Below, piece after piece: positions 1 through 9,890 of a DNA stretch of 64,000 nt (the first letter of the stretch is position 1; the number at the start of each line of letters is the position of its first letter). Where the stretch lies: NCBI GenBank assembly GCA_963971575.1, contig OZ020616.1, forward strand, positions 20,689,713 through 20,753,712. The letters run 5' to 3'. The notes under the pieces were generated by a model. It had not been told where the DNA came from. It made no database searches and worked only from the letters and a program-made list of their open reading frames with translations. This stretch comes from Liopterus haemorrhoidalis (Eukaryota; Arthropoda; Insecta; Coleoptera; Dytiscidae). Both the position numbers and the translations under genes were made by a program.

Positions 1-65
1 TAACACTTCAACAACAACTCTACTAAAAAAAAAAAAAAAAAAACAATGGACCTTTAGTTGATAGT

Positions 66-392
66 TTGTATAATTTTAACTTAGTCATATCAAATTTAAA
101 ACAAGTATCTGGTGACTTCGGCGTTTATTTAAATAATAAAATTGATGCAGTTCTTCAGAGGAATCCAGACCTTCGTATATTAACACAGATTTATTCCGAT
201 GACTGCCCCGATTTTTTAAAACAATATTTTAATCAATATCGAAATTACTTTTGCAGAGTCCCCGTCGTTACTTATGAAGTCGAAAGAACTTTTTCAAGAT
301 TTAAAAATATTCATACGCCAAGCAGAAATAATTCTAATGAAAATTTAGAAAAAGTCTGCATTATAGCTTGCAATTCTGACAAATTCATATAA
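66..392 (+). pseudogene. hAT transposase C-terminal fragment
   Basis: The open frame ends in a segment with the hAT dimerisation signature: VERTFSRFKNIHTPSR around residues 68-83, followed by a helix with NENLEKVCIIAC. In hAT transposases this C-terminal region mediates dimer formation. Only about 108 residues remain; the zinc finger, the DDE core and a natural start are absent, and the sequence begins at the window edge, so more may lie to the left. An A-tract lies just before it. It is a decayed mobile-element piece, not a host gene. Confidence 0.7.
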
Positions 393-633
393 GTTCATGC
401 AATTACCTTTTTTTATTAAATCATATTTTCAAGTTGAAAACTATAAAGTCAATACGGTGACTATGTCTACGTCTTCACAGTTAAATTTAATTGGAATGCA
501 AGAGATTAGACTCTTTATGAAGGTAATAAAAGTGATAAAGTATGAGTTCACGTTTCACTAGTACGGCAATGAATAAAATTTATAGTTTTTATTGAAAAAT
601 AAAAAAAAAAAATGTGCCGCTCGCAGGCGACAG

Positions 634-1364
634 TAGGTTGCGTTCGGCGTAAGCTAATAATCTACACATGCTGCATAATTTACACAAGAAGCATTCGTCA
701 TAAAGTTACTGTGTGCTTTGTGCTGCACGAAGATCGTACGGCATATACTGTGCAATGCAGTTTGTGTTGCACAATCGTCACAAGTTCAGATCGTGCGGCA
801 ATCTGTGCAATAGTGTTTTTCGCGGTAAAAATACAAGTTAAAATTTCTACAAAACAATATGAGTGAAAACAATCAAGATATCATTGTTTATGCCTGCAGC
901 ATTTGCAACATAAATAGGACAGACATGAACCTCATGATGGAACATGTAAATACACTCGAAAAGACTCAAAATTTTCTGGATACAAGCGGAAATGTACTTT
1001 AAATTGATTTGTAGTCATGTTTGGAACAGTACTATCTGCATATTCAAACACTTTTTCCAAAATTCTTCTGAATTGTCTTCCTCATCAAATAAAATTTCTT
1101 TTATATTACTTAAAAGCATCCCAAAACCTTCATGCGTCATTTATATATTATCGTACAAAACCAGTAGCACGAGATAGACTTCATGTAATCAAACACACAT
1201 AATTTATTTGTTTACAAAAAAAAAGGTTAGAATAACAAAAATAACTGCACAATCTGAACAAAGCGTTCGTCTTTGACTTTCTTGCACAGTGTGCACAGTG
1301 GTCACGTGACAAAAAACTTGCTCGACACAGAGTTAACACGGCACAGTTATGCTGAACGCACCTA
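634..1364. mobile_element. Possible TIR element (Harbinger-like ends)
   Basis: TAGGTTGCGTTCGGCGTAAG at 634-653 is matched in inverted orientation by the complement of 1345-1364, with one gap and about three mismatches. A related TAGGTTGCGTTAGGC lies inside the Harbinger-type element near 49840. No clear target duplication is visible, so the limits are provisional. It holds a 47-codon frame at 859-1002. Confidence 0.35.
859..1002 (+). CDS. Short unrecognised ORF inside TIR element
   Basis: A 47-codon frame starts at an ATG. It contains YACSICN, then MNLMMEHVNT, loosely like a half zinc finger (C-x2-C followed by H). No complete C2H2 motif is present and I do not recognise the family. It could be the first exon of a transposon accessory gene or chance. 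Confidence 0.2.
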   Translation: MSENNQDIIVYACSICNINRTDMNLMMEHVNTLEKTQNFLDTSGNVL

Positions 1365-1484
1365 GTGTAGACTTAGGCCTAGCTATGTCCTAGCTCTAAT
1401 TATAACTAAAAATTTAATCATGGTGATGAGTAAATAATTAATTTAGTTACCAGTGTGAATAACTACCTTATGAATTATGATTAA

Positions 1485-1615
1485 CAGAACTAGATTTTCA
1501 AATTTAGTAACTTTTAACGATATAATAAAGCTTTGGATCATTTTGTGCAGCAAAATCCTACTTCAATCGTTAAAAAGTAAGCTAGTGACAACTTAAAATT
1601 AAAATTGCATTTAAA
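1485..1615 (+). repeat. Fragment of mariner-type MITE family 1
   Basis: The stretch from GAACTAGATTTTCAAATT to GCTAGTGACAACTT matches, with divergence, the copies near 48180-48300, 20741-20866 and 25287-25405. Both terminal inverted repeats are missing. Confidence 0.5.
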
Positions 1616-1803
1616 CTCCATTCACAATAAATATGAGATGACGTCACACTTGGTTAATTTAAGTACCTACGTTATGATATGTTTTAATCAACATCAATCC
1701 ATAACTCAGTTAGTACATTTATTTATTTAATGTTGGTAAATTTTTCCAATGTTGTCAGTTTGTAATTGGATTGTTAAATCGTTATTTGTCAAGTTGACAT
1801 TTA

Positions 1804-2699
1804 AGGTACTATTACCGTCTAGAATGCTAAAAAATGGCATATATTCAACATTTTTTTTTTCACTTTCTTTACTATATATGGTTATCAATTTTTTTTTTTT
1901 AAATATAAAACAACTCTTAAAGATTACGAAAATTTTTTTTATTTTTATTTTCTATTAATTTTACATTTTGTAGAAGGCGCTCAAATTTTGTTCTTAAAAA
2001 AACAATACTGCATGGAGGACAGTTAATCTTTGGAACGGTAAGTATAAAACATAAAATTCAAAATGCGTTACAAAAAGGAAGTGTTCTTACGTGATAGTTT
2101 ACCAGAAAAATTGAAAAATCATTAAAAATAAAAAAATGGCGGACATTTTAAAATTTTTTTCAAAAATCGACTTTTTTTCCGACCTTTTTTGAGACTCAAA
2201 AATTTTATATATTTTTTTTTGTGGTCAAATTGTGGTAAACTATCATACAGGATATAAAAACAAACAAAATGCTTCAAAGTTTATTAAAATCGGCCCAGTA
2301 GATCCGGAGATTAACTGTCCGCCAGTTAAAAAAATATATATTCGAGAAAAACGCGTTTAAAGTTTTTTTTACATTTTTTTGTAAATATTGTTTTTAAAAT
2401 TGATTTTTATGACTTACAATCAATTAATCGGCAATGCCTGGACCGTACAGAAGTAGACCTTCGTCCTCAAGTGCCTGATGTTGCTCCAGTAGGTCTTGCT
2501 TCTTCTCCAAGCGACCGCTTTTCGTTGCCGCGTTGGTGCCTTTTTCTGCTAAGGAAACTCGCTCGATATCTTTTTTCATCGCGTATTCGTAAGAATTTTG
2601 ATTTAATATTTTAGAAAGTTATTATTGAAGGTATAAAGAATCAAAATACGTAAAAATAAAAAATTGAGTTTTTGAAAATTCTAGACGGTAATAGTACCA
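1804..2699. mobile_element. 896-bp TIR element with TA target duplication
   Basis: The left end AGGTACTATTACCGTCTAG and the complement of the right end (TGGTACTATTACCGTCTAG) are near-perfect inverted repeats, each flanked by TA (1802-1803 and 2700-2701). A second inverted pair lies inside: GGACAGTTAATCT near 2016 against AGATTAACTGTCC near 2310. TA duplication suggests a Tc1/mariner-like or similar family. The element carries one short minus-strand reading frame (2424-2579) but no recognisable transposase. Confidence 0.6.
2424..2579 (-). CDS. 51-codon unrecognised ORF within TIR element
   Basis: It begins MKKDIERVSLAEKG, has a charged middle (RLEKKQDLLEQHQ) and ends LLLYGPGIAD before the stop. 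The frame stays open 14 codons upstream of the ATG. Local G+C is clearly above that of the flanks, which suggests real coding history, perhaps the 3' end of a transposon gene. I do not recognise a family. No good splice acceptor is visible just upstream. Confidence 0.3.
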   Translation of the reverse strand: MKKDIERVSLAEKGTNAATKSGRLEKKQDLLEQHQALEDEGLLLYGPGIAD

Positions 2700-2755
2700 T
2701 AAGTGTTTATTTAGTGAGGTTATATTTTATTTTATTTAATTTTACTGTAATAAAA

Positions 2756-2905
2756 ATGCCCAAAGCTCTTAGTAGCCGTGCTCAAACGATGGTTTTGTCT
2801 CTTATTAATTATTTTGAAAGATAATTAATTTGATTTTAGGAGAGCATGTTACTGTCGATACTATTAATATAAAATTACATGAAAGGGGTACCTTAGTAAA
2901 CTACC
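2756..2905 (+). pseudogene. Transposon-protein N-terminal remnant (tentative)
   Basis: A 22-codon frame starting MPKALSSRAQ is followed, after a short gap, by sequence reading GEHVTVDTINIKLHERG. The composition resembles N-termini of insect DDE-transposon proteins, but this is an impression rather than a domain match. The frame is broken by stops and runs into a tandem repeat. Confidence 0.2.
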
Positions 2906-3132
2906 ATTTCTAACAGAGTGATTAAGACTAAAATTTAAGGGTTTTTTAAAACTCATAAAAGAGTACTAGATATCAAATTTTAGCTTGATCGTAGCAATAG
3001 TTTTCGAGATATTGGTCGAGTTAATTTTTAAAAACTGCAATGTACCTTAGTAAACTACCATTTCTTACAAAGCGTTTGAGTCCAAAATTTAAGGGTTTTT
3101 TAAAACTCATAAAAGAGTATTAGATATCAAAT
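2889..3132. repeat. Tandem duplication, period about 154 bp
   Basis: TACCTTAGTAAACTACCATT occurs at 2889 and 3043, and GGGTTTTTTAAAACTC occurs in both units. The second unit breaks off after AGATATCAAAT near 3132. Confidence 0.75.
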
Positions 3133-4633
3133 ATGATGGGTGATATTTCTATAACGTACTTTTATCTGTATATTGTGTTTGTATATTTTAAAAGATTTTA
3201 TAATTTGTAATGTAAGTGAACAAAAACAATATTTAATTTTGTATCTTGGTCGATAAACAAATATTATATATGATTAATAAAATATGTTCTATTTACATTT
3301 GTTAAGTTCTTTTTTTTTTTGTAATTTTAACCTACAGGTCTGTTACGTAGAATTGTTTATTATCATCGAATGCAAACGAAAAGTAATTTTAGCATACTCA
3401 TGAAATTTACACTTGCAGCTAGCGGCAATAAACTGCTTGACTCGAAATAATATTTGAATATTCATTATTCGAAACAAAATTGTATCTAACAAGTGAAATT
3501 AAAAAATTTCTATTCGAATAATAAAAAATTTGACTCTTTATCATTGCTTTCCGATATCATTTAATGAGTTCAGGAAGCAAGCTCGAAATGTTCGAGAAAA
3601 GGTCTAAACGCGTTTATTCGAGCGGTCTGGAGTTAAACAGTGTGACTCGGAACACTCTGCGTTTGCTTCCCGAACCCGCTGTGTCAATTTGACACCAGGC
3701 GAAAAATTAAAGTAAATTGTATAAAAAGTATTAAAAGAACACGTCACATTTCTAAAAACAAATATTTCTGATGATTCTTATACACTGAAATTTATTATTT
3801 TTTTTTAAATACTACATTACACACTTAATATAATATAAACCATAAATTTCGCGACAAATCGGTTAGAAAGAACTGCTGTGCATCATAATTTACATTAATT
3901 CCTTTCCTCCATAGGAAATATAGGTTTTCAATATATTTTTAGAAGTTGTTCGATATAACCTAACTTTTTTTGATAGTTTACGAATTGACTACAAGGTGAG
4001 TTTTTCAACTGTGACGTCATTTCAAAGTTACGGTAAATGGACTTTAGTTCTGCTTAAACGCTTGGACATTTAGTGCTGTAATAAGAAACAGCCTGCTAGA
4101 ATTTTACGCTGAATTAAGAAACGGTTTGCTAGATTTGTGCTTTATACGCTAGATCTAGCGCTGAATTAAGAAACATGCCCTATCAGTTAGTATTTTTTTC
4201 TATAATAATATCTGTTAGAAAGTATTTTGTTTCAGTACTTTGCGGTGACGGTCGGTTCTGTGGTGGCCATAGCTGATTTTTTATTCTTATGATTTTTCAA
4301 ATTCATTCTATCACAAAATACGCAAACGGTTTTTATTTTTAAATTAGTAAGGTCCTTAATACCCTTAGGCCGTATTTTGACGCAGTTATGGATTACAGAT
4401 TTTTTTTCAAAATTTTGAACACACCCTTTTCAAAAACGATAAAAGATAGAAACTCGCAGTTTGAATTTTAGAAACCCTTAAAAGTCCAGTTAAAAATTGG
4501 GGCCCTTAATAATCCAACTGTCACATTTGGAATTAAATCCCAAAATAAGCGTTCTTTTCATTGGTTGGGCGTTATATCTCAATTTTGTACGTTCAAAATC
4601 TAGTCACCTTAATGTAAAATAAACCAAACTTAC
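3133..4633. other. Gene-free AT-rich stretch, downstream of BTB exon 2
   Basis: No convincing coding frame or complete element is visible. CGCTGAATTAAGAAAC is repeated near 4109 and 4161. At about 4195-4290 there is an inverted copy of the repeat found in tandem at 45935-46230 (GGTCGGTTCTGTGGTGGCC). Any third BTB exon, which must begin in phase 1, was not found here. Confidence 0.5.
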
Positions 4634-4993
4634 CGTTAAGCTCTTGCATAAAAGCAAACTGTGTATCGTAGTCTTGATCATTGAAATTTTGTTCCAATCC
4701 CAAAATTCTAACTTCATCTTTTGTGATATCATCCAAGTCTATGCACTCTGTTTTTAATGATTCCGTTTGTTCCTGCTCAATGGATGGTTCTGTTTCTTCT
4801 GTTCTTTCAATTTGTCTTTTTCGTTTATTTTTTATTTTTGATATAACAGGTATCGATTTAGATGAGAGTGTATCTTTCTCGTTGATGGATAAAGTTTTTC
4901 TGAAAGATGGTATTAAAGTTGAATATGATTTTTTTCTATCTTCTTTCGTAAGATCAAAGTTAACGATAGAATCAAAATCATTACTTTCCGAAT
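4634..4993 (-). CDS. BTB-domain gene, second coding exon
   Basis: On the minus strand this is a 360-nt open exon bounded by a TTTTCAG acceptor (4996-4994) and a GTAAGT donor (from 4633). Exon 1 at 9290-9890 ends in phase 1, and this exon completes the split codon and stays open in exactly that frame; it ends in phase 1 again, so a further exon is expected. The encoded 120 residues are acidic and low-complexity with a basic patch (KIKNKRKRQIERTEE) that could be a nuclear signal, then CIDLDDITKDEVRILGLEQ. No named domain is recognised. BTB proteins of this insect class usually carry a DNA-binding domain further downstream; none is visible here. Confidence 0.75.
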
Positions 4994-5039
4994 CTGAAAA
5001 TTAAAATAAAATAATGAATAGAAATATTACACACCAGTT

Positions 5040-5230
5040 GACGCGCCCGTACTTTTTTTGGGTTTTGTAGGTATGACCACCACAAAACCTCATGTATCTG
5101 TCTGTCTGCCTGTATGTCTGTCTGTCTGTACGATAGAAATTGTGGCCAAACGGCTAAACATAGAAAGTTGCAATTTGGCATACTTGTACAACTCTTTGAT
5201 CCAAATATACGAAAAATACTAAGAGTTCAG
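5040..5230 (-). repeat. QTDRQTD-type dispersed repeat, copy 1
   Basis: Runs of TCTG/TGTC units are flanked by GTTTTGTAGGTATGACC and CCAAACGGCTAAACAT. This is an inverted copy of the repeat at about 19130-19320. Translated, the minus strand gives a Gln-Thr-Asp-Arg-Gln run common in insect repeats; it is not a gene. Confidence 0.6.
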
Positions 5231-5414
5231 ATAAACACATCACGAGATAAATATTAACAAATATGTATTTAATGAAAAAAAAAAAAAAAAATCTTTAATT
5301 TTGAAAAATCTTTTTTTATAGGATTTTATTCAAAACTATGTCAAAAAATTTGTCCTCCATCCTATCTCCCATAGGTGTTATAAAAATCTGAAAAAATCTT
5401 CATAATGTACATAA

Positions 5415-5962
5415 AGCCAAAAATTTGTAGGGGGTCAGAAGTAATCATTTTTTTAGGGGGAGTCAGAAGCCAAAATTATTTAAGGGGGTTAGAAGCAATA
5501 ATTTTTTAGGGGGTCAGAAGCCAAAAATTTGTAGGGTGTCAAAAGCCAACATTTTTTTAGGGGGAGTCAGAACTCAACATTTTTTAGGTGGGTCAGAAGC
5601 CAACATATTTTTTGGGGGTCAGAAGCTAACATTTTTTTTTTGGGGTCAGAAGCCATCATATTTTTAGAGGGGTCAGAAGCCAAAATTATTTAAGGGATTA
5701 GAAGCCAACATTTTTTAGGGGGTCTAAAGCCAACATTTTTTAAGGGGGAGTCAGAACTCAACATTTTTTAGAGGGTCAGAAGCCATCATTTTTTTTTAGG
5801 GGGGTCAGAAGCCAAAATTATTTAAGGGGGTTACAAGCCAACATTTTTTAGGGGGTCAAAAGACTACATTTTTTTAGGGGGAGTCAGAACTCAACGTTTT
5901 TTAGGTGGGTCAGAAGTCAACATTTTTTTAGAAGGGTCAGAAGCCAAAATTTTTGAGAGAGC
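5415..5962. repeat. Minisatellite, about 25-28 bp unit, ~20 copies
   Basis: The unit is close to GGGGTCAGAAGCCAACAT followed by TTTTTTA, repeated about 20 times with variants. Three units carry GGGGAGTCAGAACTCAAC, recurring at intervals of several units, so there is a higher-order pattern. It lies in the intron of the BTB gene. Confidence 0.9.
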
Positions 5963-6369
5963 TGTGAATCCCCTTGTGTGCACGCCTGATAAAGAAATGA
6001 TTCATGTTAAATTTTATAGGTTAACTATAGTCAAATAGAACTGTTACTGAAACGAAAAGAATCTGCGTTTTTAGTAACTTAAATTCTTACAGTCGCAGTA
6101 ATAAATTTAACGCCGCGTCTTGCAGTAAAACGCAAGGTAGCGAACAGAACAAACCTAATATATATTTCCAATGTACGACACTGAACATTTGTCACCTTGG
6201 ACTACAAACAATTTATTTAAACCCCCAGAGGGGTCGCGAGAATATTTTTCGGGGTCGCCAAATTCAAAGAAATTTATATGACATTAAAAAATATCTTCTT
6301 TTCTTCAACAAGTATCAGGTACCAGTAAAATAGTGAAATGAAATTTTATTCTTTATAAAAATAGAACTA

Positions 6370-6989
6370 TACCTTTTCAAGTTCAAATTGGCACTAATCA
6401 AAATCAAAATGACAATTAACAAATTCAAGTTGTCAATTAACAAATTCAAGTTGTCATTAAATAATTTTATTGTTAATTCAAATTAACATCTTAAAAGAAC
6501 CCTTCCACGTTCTCATAATGCCCTATAAAAATAGTTGACGCCGTAAAGTCAAAAAGACAAATTTGCGATGTTTATAGGGGAAGTATTTTAAGATCGCAGC
6601 GCTATTTCGGCATACTTAGAACCTTCAAAATAGACATTCGTTACATATAAACAACGTGAATTTTAATGTTTATTGGTGGTTTTTGTAATTTTGCTACAAT
6701 ATTAATACTTGTTTTTATGCAATTATATTTTTATGCAAACATTTTTTATAAAGAAAAGCGCGATATTTCTGTAGTTGCTAAAATCCCACCAGATGTCATA
6801 TCGCTTAGCAATTTTTCCCTATAATTCTAACGGGGATTGGCGCAATCTTGCAAATGTTCTCGGAGTTTTAAAATTATTTAATGACAACTTCAATTTGTTA
6901 ATTGTCAACTTGAATTTGTTAATTGTCATTTTGATTTTGACTAGTGCCAATTTGATTTTGATTCGTGCCAATTTGAACTTGAAAAGGTA
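6370..6989. mobile_element. 620-bp MITE with long imperfect TIRs, TA duplication
   Basis: The left end TACCTTTTCAAGTTCAAAT is the complement of the right end, and both are flanked by TA (6368-6369, 6990-6991). The first ~100 bp at each end consist of alternating AATTTG/CAAATT subrepeats in inverted orientation. The central part has no recognised coding sequence. Confidence 0.7.
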
Positions 6990-7500
6990 TATATTTTTTT
7001 TACCAACACAATTGTGTGTAAATAAACACTCTTTTAAAAACACCCTGTAAGTGCAAATCCGAGAAAGAATTTCACTTTAACCCCTTAACGCCTAGGCCCT
7101 AGCTCAGTTCGGGCATACTATACTTGCAAAAATGACCAGACCCGAGTCCAGTTCGGGCAACGTGAATTTTCGTACGCAAAAACATTACGTACCCGAATTG
7201 AACTCGGGTATGTATAATCATTTAAAATTTAAGAAAAAAGTATTATTTATGTCAACTTGATTTATTATAAGTTAAATTTTGATTAGTTATTTATAATAAA
7301 ATATAACAAATAAAGTCGTAATTAGTAAGAATTGATTTTTACATTCTTCGAAAACAAATTATACTTATTGCAATTCAACAAGTGGATATAATAGTATATA
7401 ATTACAACTGAATTTCAAAGTACAATAAAGTCAAAGATAGTAAAAATAAAGTAAATGAAAGACAATTCCCCGAATATATTCCCCACACCGAAAAAAAAAA

Positions 7501-7738
7501 TATTTATTATATTATTTATTTTACATCGGCCTTTATTTCTGCAACGAGGCTAATCGCCGATGCCAGGGGGCAAGCTCCTACACCTGGATGAGGGGTGAAT
7601 AATTGTGAAAATGAGACTAATGTAAACATACTATTCTCGCCCGAATAATATCACCAACGAAGCAGGCTCGAACCACCGACCGTACAGTCTAACAGTCTAA
7701 AACCGCAAGACTTAATGCGCTCGGTCACTCCGTTGGCC
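7501..7738 (-). repeat. tRNA-derived SINE
   Basis: Reading the minus strand from 7738, AACGGAGTGACCGAGCGC and then GGTTCGAGCC resemble the A and B boxes of a Ser/Leu-type tRNA with a long variable arm. The body ends in an AATAAA-rich tail. CACCG followed by an A-run is found on both sides (7486-7500 and from 7739), a convincing 15-bp target duplication. Confidence 0.8.
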
Positions 7739-7872
7739 CACCGAAAAAAAAAAAGATAATCCCACAAGATTGTGTGCAGTTTGCTGTAATCAAAGAGATG
7801 ATAAAGGCAAAAAGAAGAGAAAGAAAACCCGAAGTTATTGTTCAGCCTGCAAAGTTGGATTGTGTGCTATAC

Positions 7873-8206
7873 CAGTGTTTCTCAACAGGTGGTCCGCGGA
7901 CCACCAGTGGTCCCCAGAAAAATTTTAGTAGTCCGCAAAAGTTTTTGTGTTTTTTGCAGTTTTTATTTTTATTTTTTATGCAAATTTTTTATGTAAATAA
8001 TTTATATTTTGTTTATTTTCTGTAAACTTTCTGCGATTTTCTACAAATAAAATAAATGTATTTGATAGCACATTAAATATATTTGTTTTCTTGCAAAAAA
8101 TGAACCAACAATTGAAAGTTAGTGGTCCGCGTTTTTTTTAATTATATATTTTACTGGGCCGCGGTGCTGCCCAGTATTATACTGGGTTTTTGGTTGAGAA
8201 ACACTG
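7873..8206. mobile_element. hAT MITE (CAGTGTTTCTCAAC ends)
   Basis: The termini CAGTGTTTCTCAAC and GTTGAGAAACACTG are inverted repeats, flanked by the 8-bp duplication TGCTATAC (7865-7872, 8207-8214). The 334-bp body has GGTCCGCGGACCACC near the left end. A related copy lies at 56648-57076. There is no coding capacity. Confidence 0.85.
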
Positions 8207-8317
8207 TGCTATACCATGCTTCAAAATATACCACACAGAATTGAATTTTTAAACAAATTTATATTTTTTATTGATAAATTTCATAGTAGATTAGTAATTT
8301 AACATCCAATTTTGAAT

Positions 8318-8942
8318 ATAGGTAGAAATAGGAAATAATTTCACTCAGCTTTTTGGACAAAACACAACGTTTCGCCAACAACATTGTTGGCTTCTTCAGG
8401 TGCTATAACAATAACATCATAATAGAAAACAATCTTATACAATCAATAAAGACAATTTACCTATGTTAGTTAAACGTTAAACCATATTGATGCATTGATA
8501 AAACTTGATATCATTGTATTTATGAATAAGTTAATATAGGACAGTTGTATAGTTTATTTAGTCTCGTTTTGAATTGTAAAATTTAAATAATAGTTTCTAT
8601 TTTTGATCATTATATTACAATATTTAATTGAAATTTAAGTCCTGTTTTTAAGACCAATTTAAGACCATAGGACAGGTCTGTTTTCTTCAAGTACACATTA
8701 TTGTCAATGAATTTCTGCAATTCACCATCCTTGGAGATGATTGATGTACAGTCTGTTATAGCTACGTTTAACTAACATAGGTAAATTGTCTTTATTGATT
8801 GTATAAGATTGTTTTCTATTATGATGTTATTGTTATAGCACCTGAAGAAGCCAACAATGTTGTTGGCGAAACGTTGTGTTTTGATAAAATAAACGCTTCT
8901 TGTCCAAAACGCTGAGTGAAATTATTTCCTATTTCTACCTAT
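8318..8942. mobile_element. Inverted pair of Penelope-like terminal repeats
   Basis: About 159 bp at 8318-8476 reappear inverted at 8764-8942; the right arm has a 20-bp insertion (about 8883-8902). Each arm contains a core CTGAAGA, a GCCAAC/GTTGGC stem and GAAAC (8842-8872 on plus, 8369-8399 on minus). That is the layout of the hammerhead ribozyme core reported in Penelope-like retroelements. The spacer's minus strand reads GELQKFIDNNVYLKKTD, possibly the end of the element's ORF. Confidence 0.6.
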
Positions 8943-9289
8943 AAATTTCATATATAACAACTTAATTATATATAAATAATAAATTAGTTTAAATATTTAA
9001 AGAAAAAAAAAATTTTTGTTTTACCCCTTTTCTAAAAAAAAAAAACAAAACGTTAAGGGGTTAAGTACGTTGATGATTAAAAAAACGTCTATTGTCTATC
9101 CAGGGGTCGCGACAAAATTTTACACAAAATGGGGGGTCGGGAATGAAAATAGTTAGCGCACCACTGTTCTAAACCAATCAGAAACAAGGACAAACAGCTC
9201 CTATCTTCTTACACACATTTTTCTAAGCTGACATAGAGCATAGTTTCGTATTAGAAAATGAAACAGATAATATCTGATCATTTAATTAC

Positions 9290-9890
9290 CTGCTATTAAT
9301 GTTGTTTGGTTTTGATTTGTCTCCATTTCCTGATTTGAATATTCATTTGTACAATCTTCTGTTTCATGATTAGAATTGAGTGAATCGTGTTCTGATAAAT
9401 CTTCAATAACAACACTATCACTCTGCGTTTTTTCTTCTCTTTGCACTTTACTTTTACTTAAATTTATACTATCTTTCACATTGTGTTTCGTTCCAAAATT
9501 ACTTTCAGTTTGATTAATTTTAAGGGGCAATTTTTCTGATAACCCCTTAACCTGTAGATACTCCGCTGTTTTTAAAAACGTTTGTAACTCATCTGTAGCA
9601 ACATTAACTTCACCAATATACATAAAATTTAAAATATCAACCATCGCTTGATATTTAATATCACGCATTATAATAATAGGATGTTTACATGGATTATCTC
9701 TGAATAAATCTAAAAAATATAAACTACACGCTGATAATACAATTTTATGGGCTTTTAATTTCTTTCCTTCACAACTTAAAGTAACATCAATAAGTTCATT
9801 GTCTGTACGGAAAAGATCAAAACTACCCTTTAATATTTTTGAATGGTTGTTCCATTGTAATTCGTACAAATCTTCGTTTGGAACGCTCAT
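9290..9890 (-). CDS. BTB/POZ protein, first coding exon (tramtrack-type)
   Basis: The exon opens at an ATG at 9890 and ends at an AG|GTAATT donor (9290/9289) in phase 1. Residues ~9-120 form a BTB domain of the insect tramtrack class: LQWNNH at the start, IDVTLSCEGKKLKAHKIVLS, ACSLYFLDLF, a central HPIIIMRD, then ILNFMYIGEVNV and FLKTAEYLQVKGL. BTB domains mediate dimerisation, usually of nuclear transcription regulators. Residues 125-200 are acidic and Ser/Asn-rich. Reading on past the donor gives a stop two codons later, supporting splicing; exon 4634-4993 joins in frame. The intron of 4.3 kb is filled with repeats. This is a host gene rather than a transposon gene. Confidence 0.85.

Larger units (their letters stand above)
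7081..9060. mobile_element. piggyBac-type element, TTAA-flanked, internally decayed
   Basis: The inverted termini CCCCTTAACG and CGTTAAGGGG are flanked by TTAA on both sides (7077-7080, 9061-9064), the hallmark of piggyBac insertion. No transposase is left. Near the left end GTCCAGTTCGGGC and related CCGAACTGGACTC-like motifs recur. Later insertions fill the interior: a SINE, a hAT MITE and an inverted Penelope-like pair. Confidence 0.65.

Noticed and set aside
4681..5004. 107-codon plus-strand frame
   Set aside because: It is the antisense shadow of BTB exon 2, which has splice sites and phase agreement on the minus strand.
5040..5230. CAGA/TCTG runs as a functional tandem repeat protein or promoter
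   Set aside because: This Gln-Thr-Asp-Arg-Gln pattern belongs to a dispersed repeat seen twice in the window in inverted orientation.
6227..9163. A larger hAT element spanning 6.2-9.2 kb, from CAGAGGGGTCGCGAG to GCGCACCACTG
   Set aside because: Internal GGGGTCGCGA motifs match, but the two ends do not form an inverted repeat and no octamer duplication is visible.
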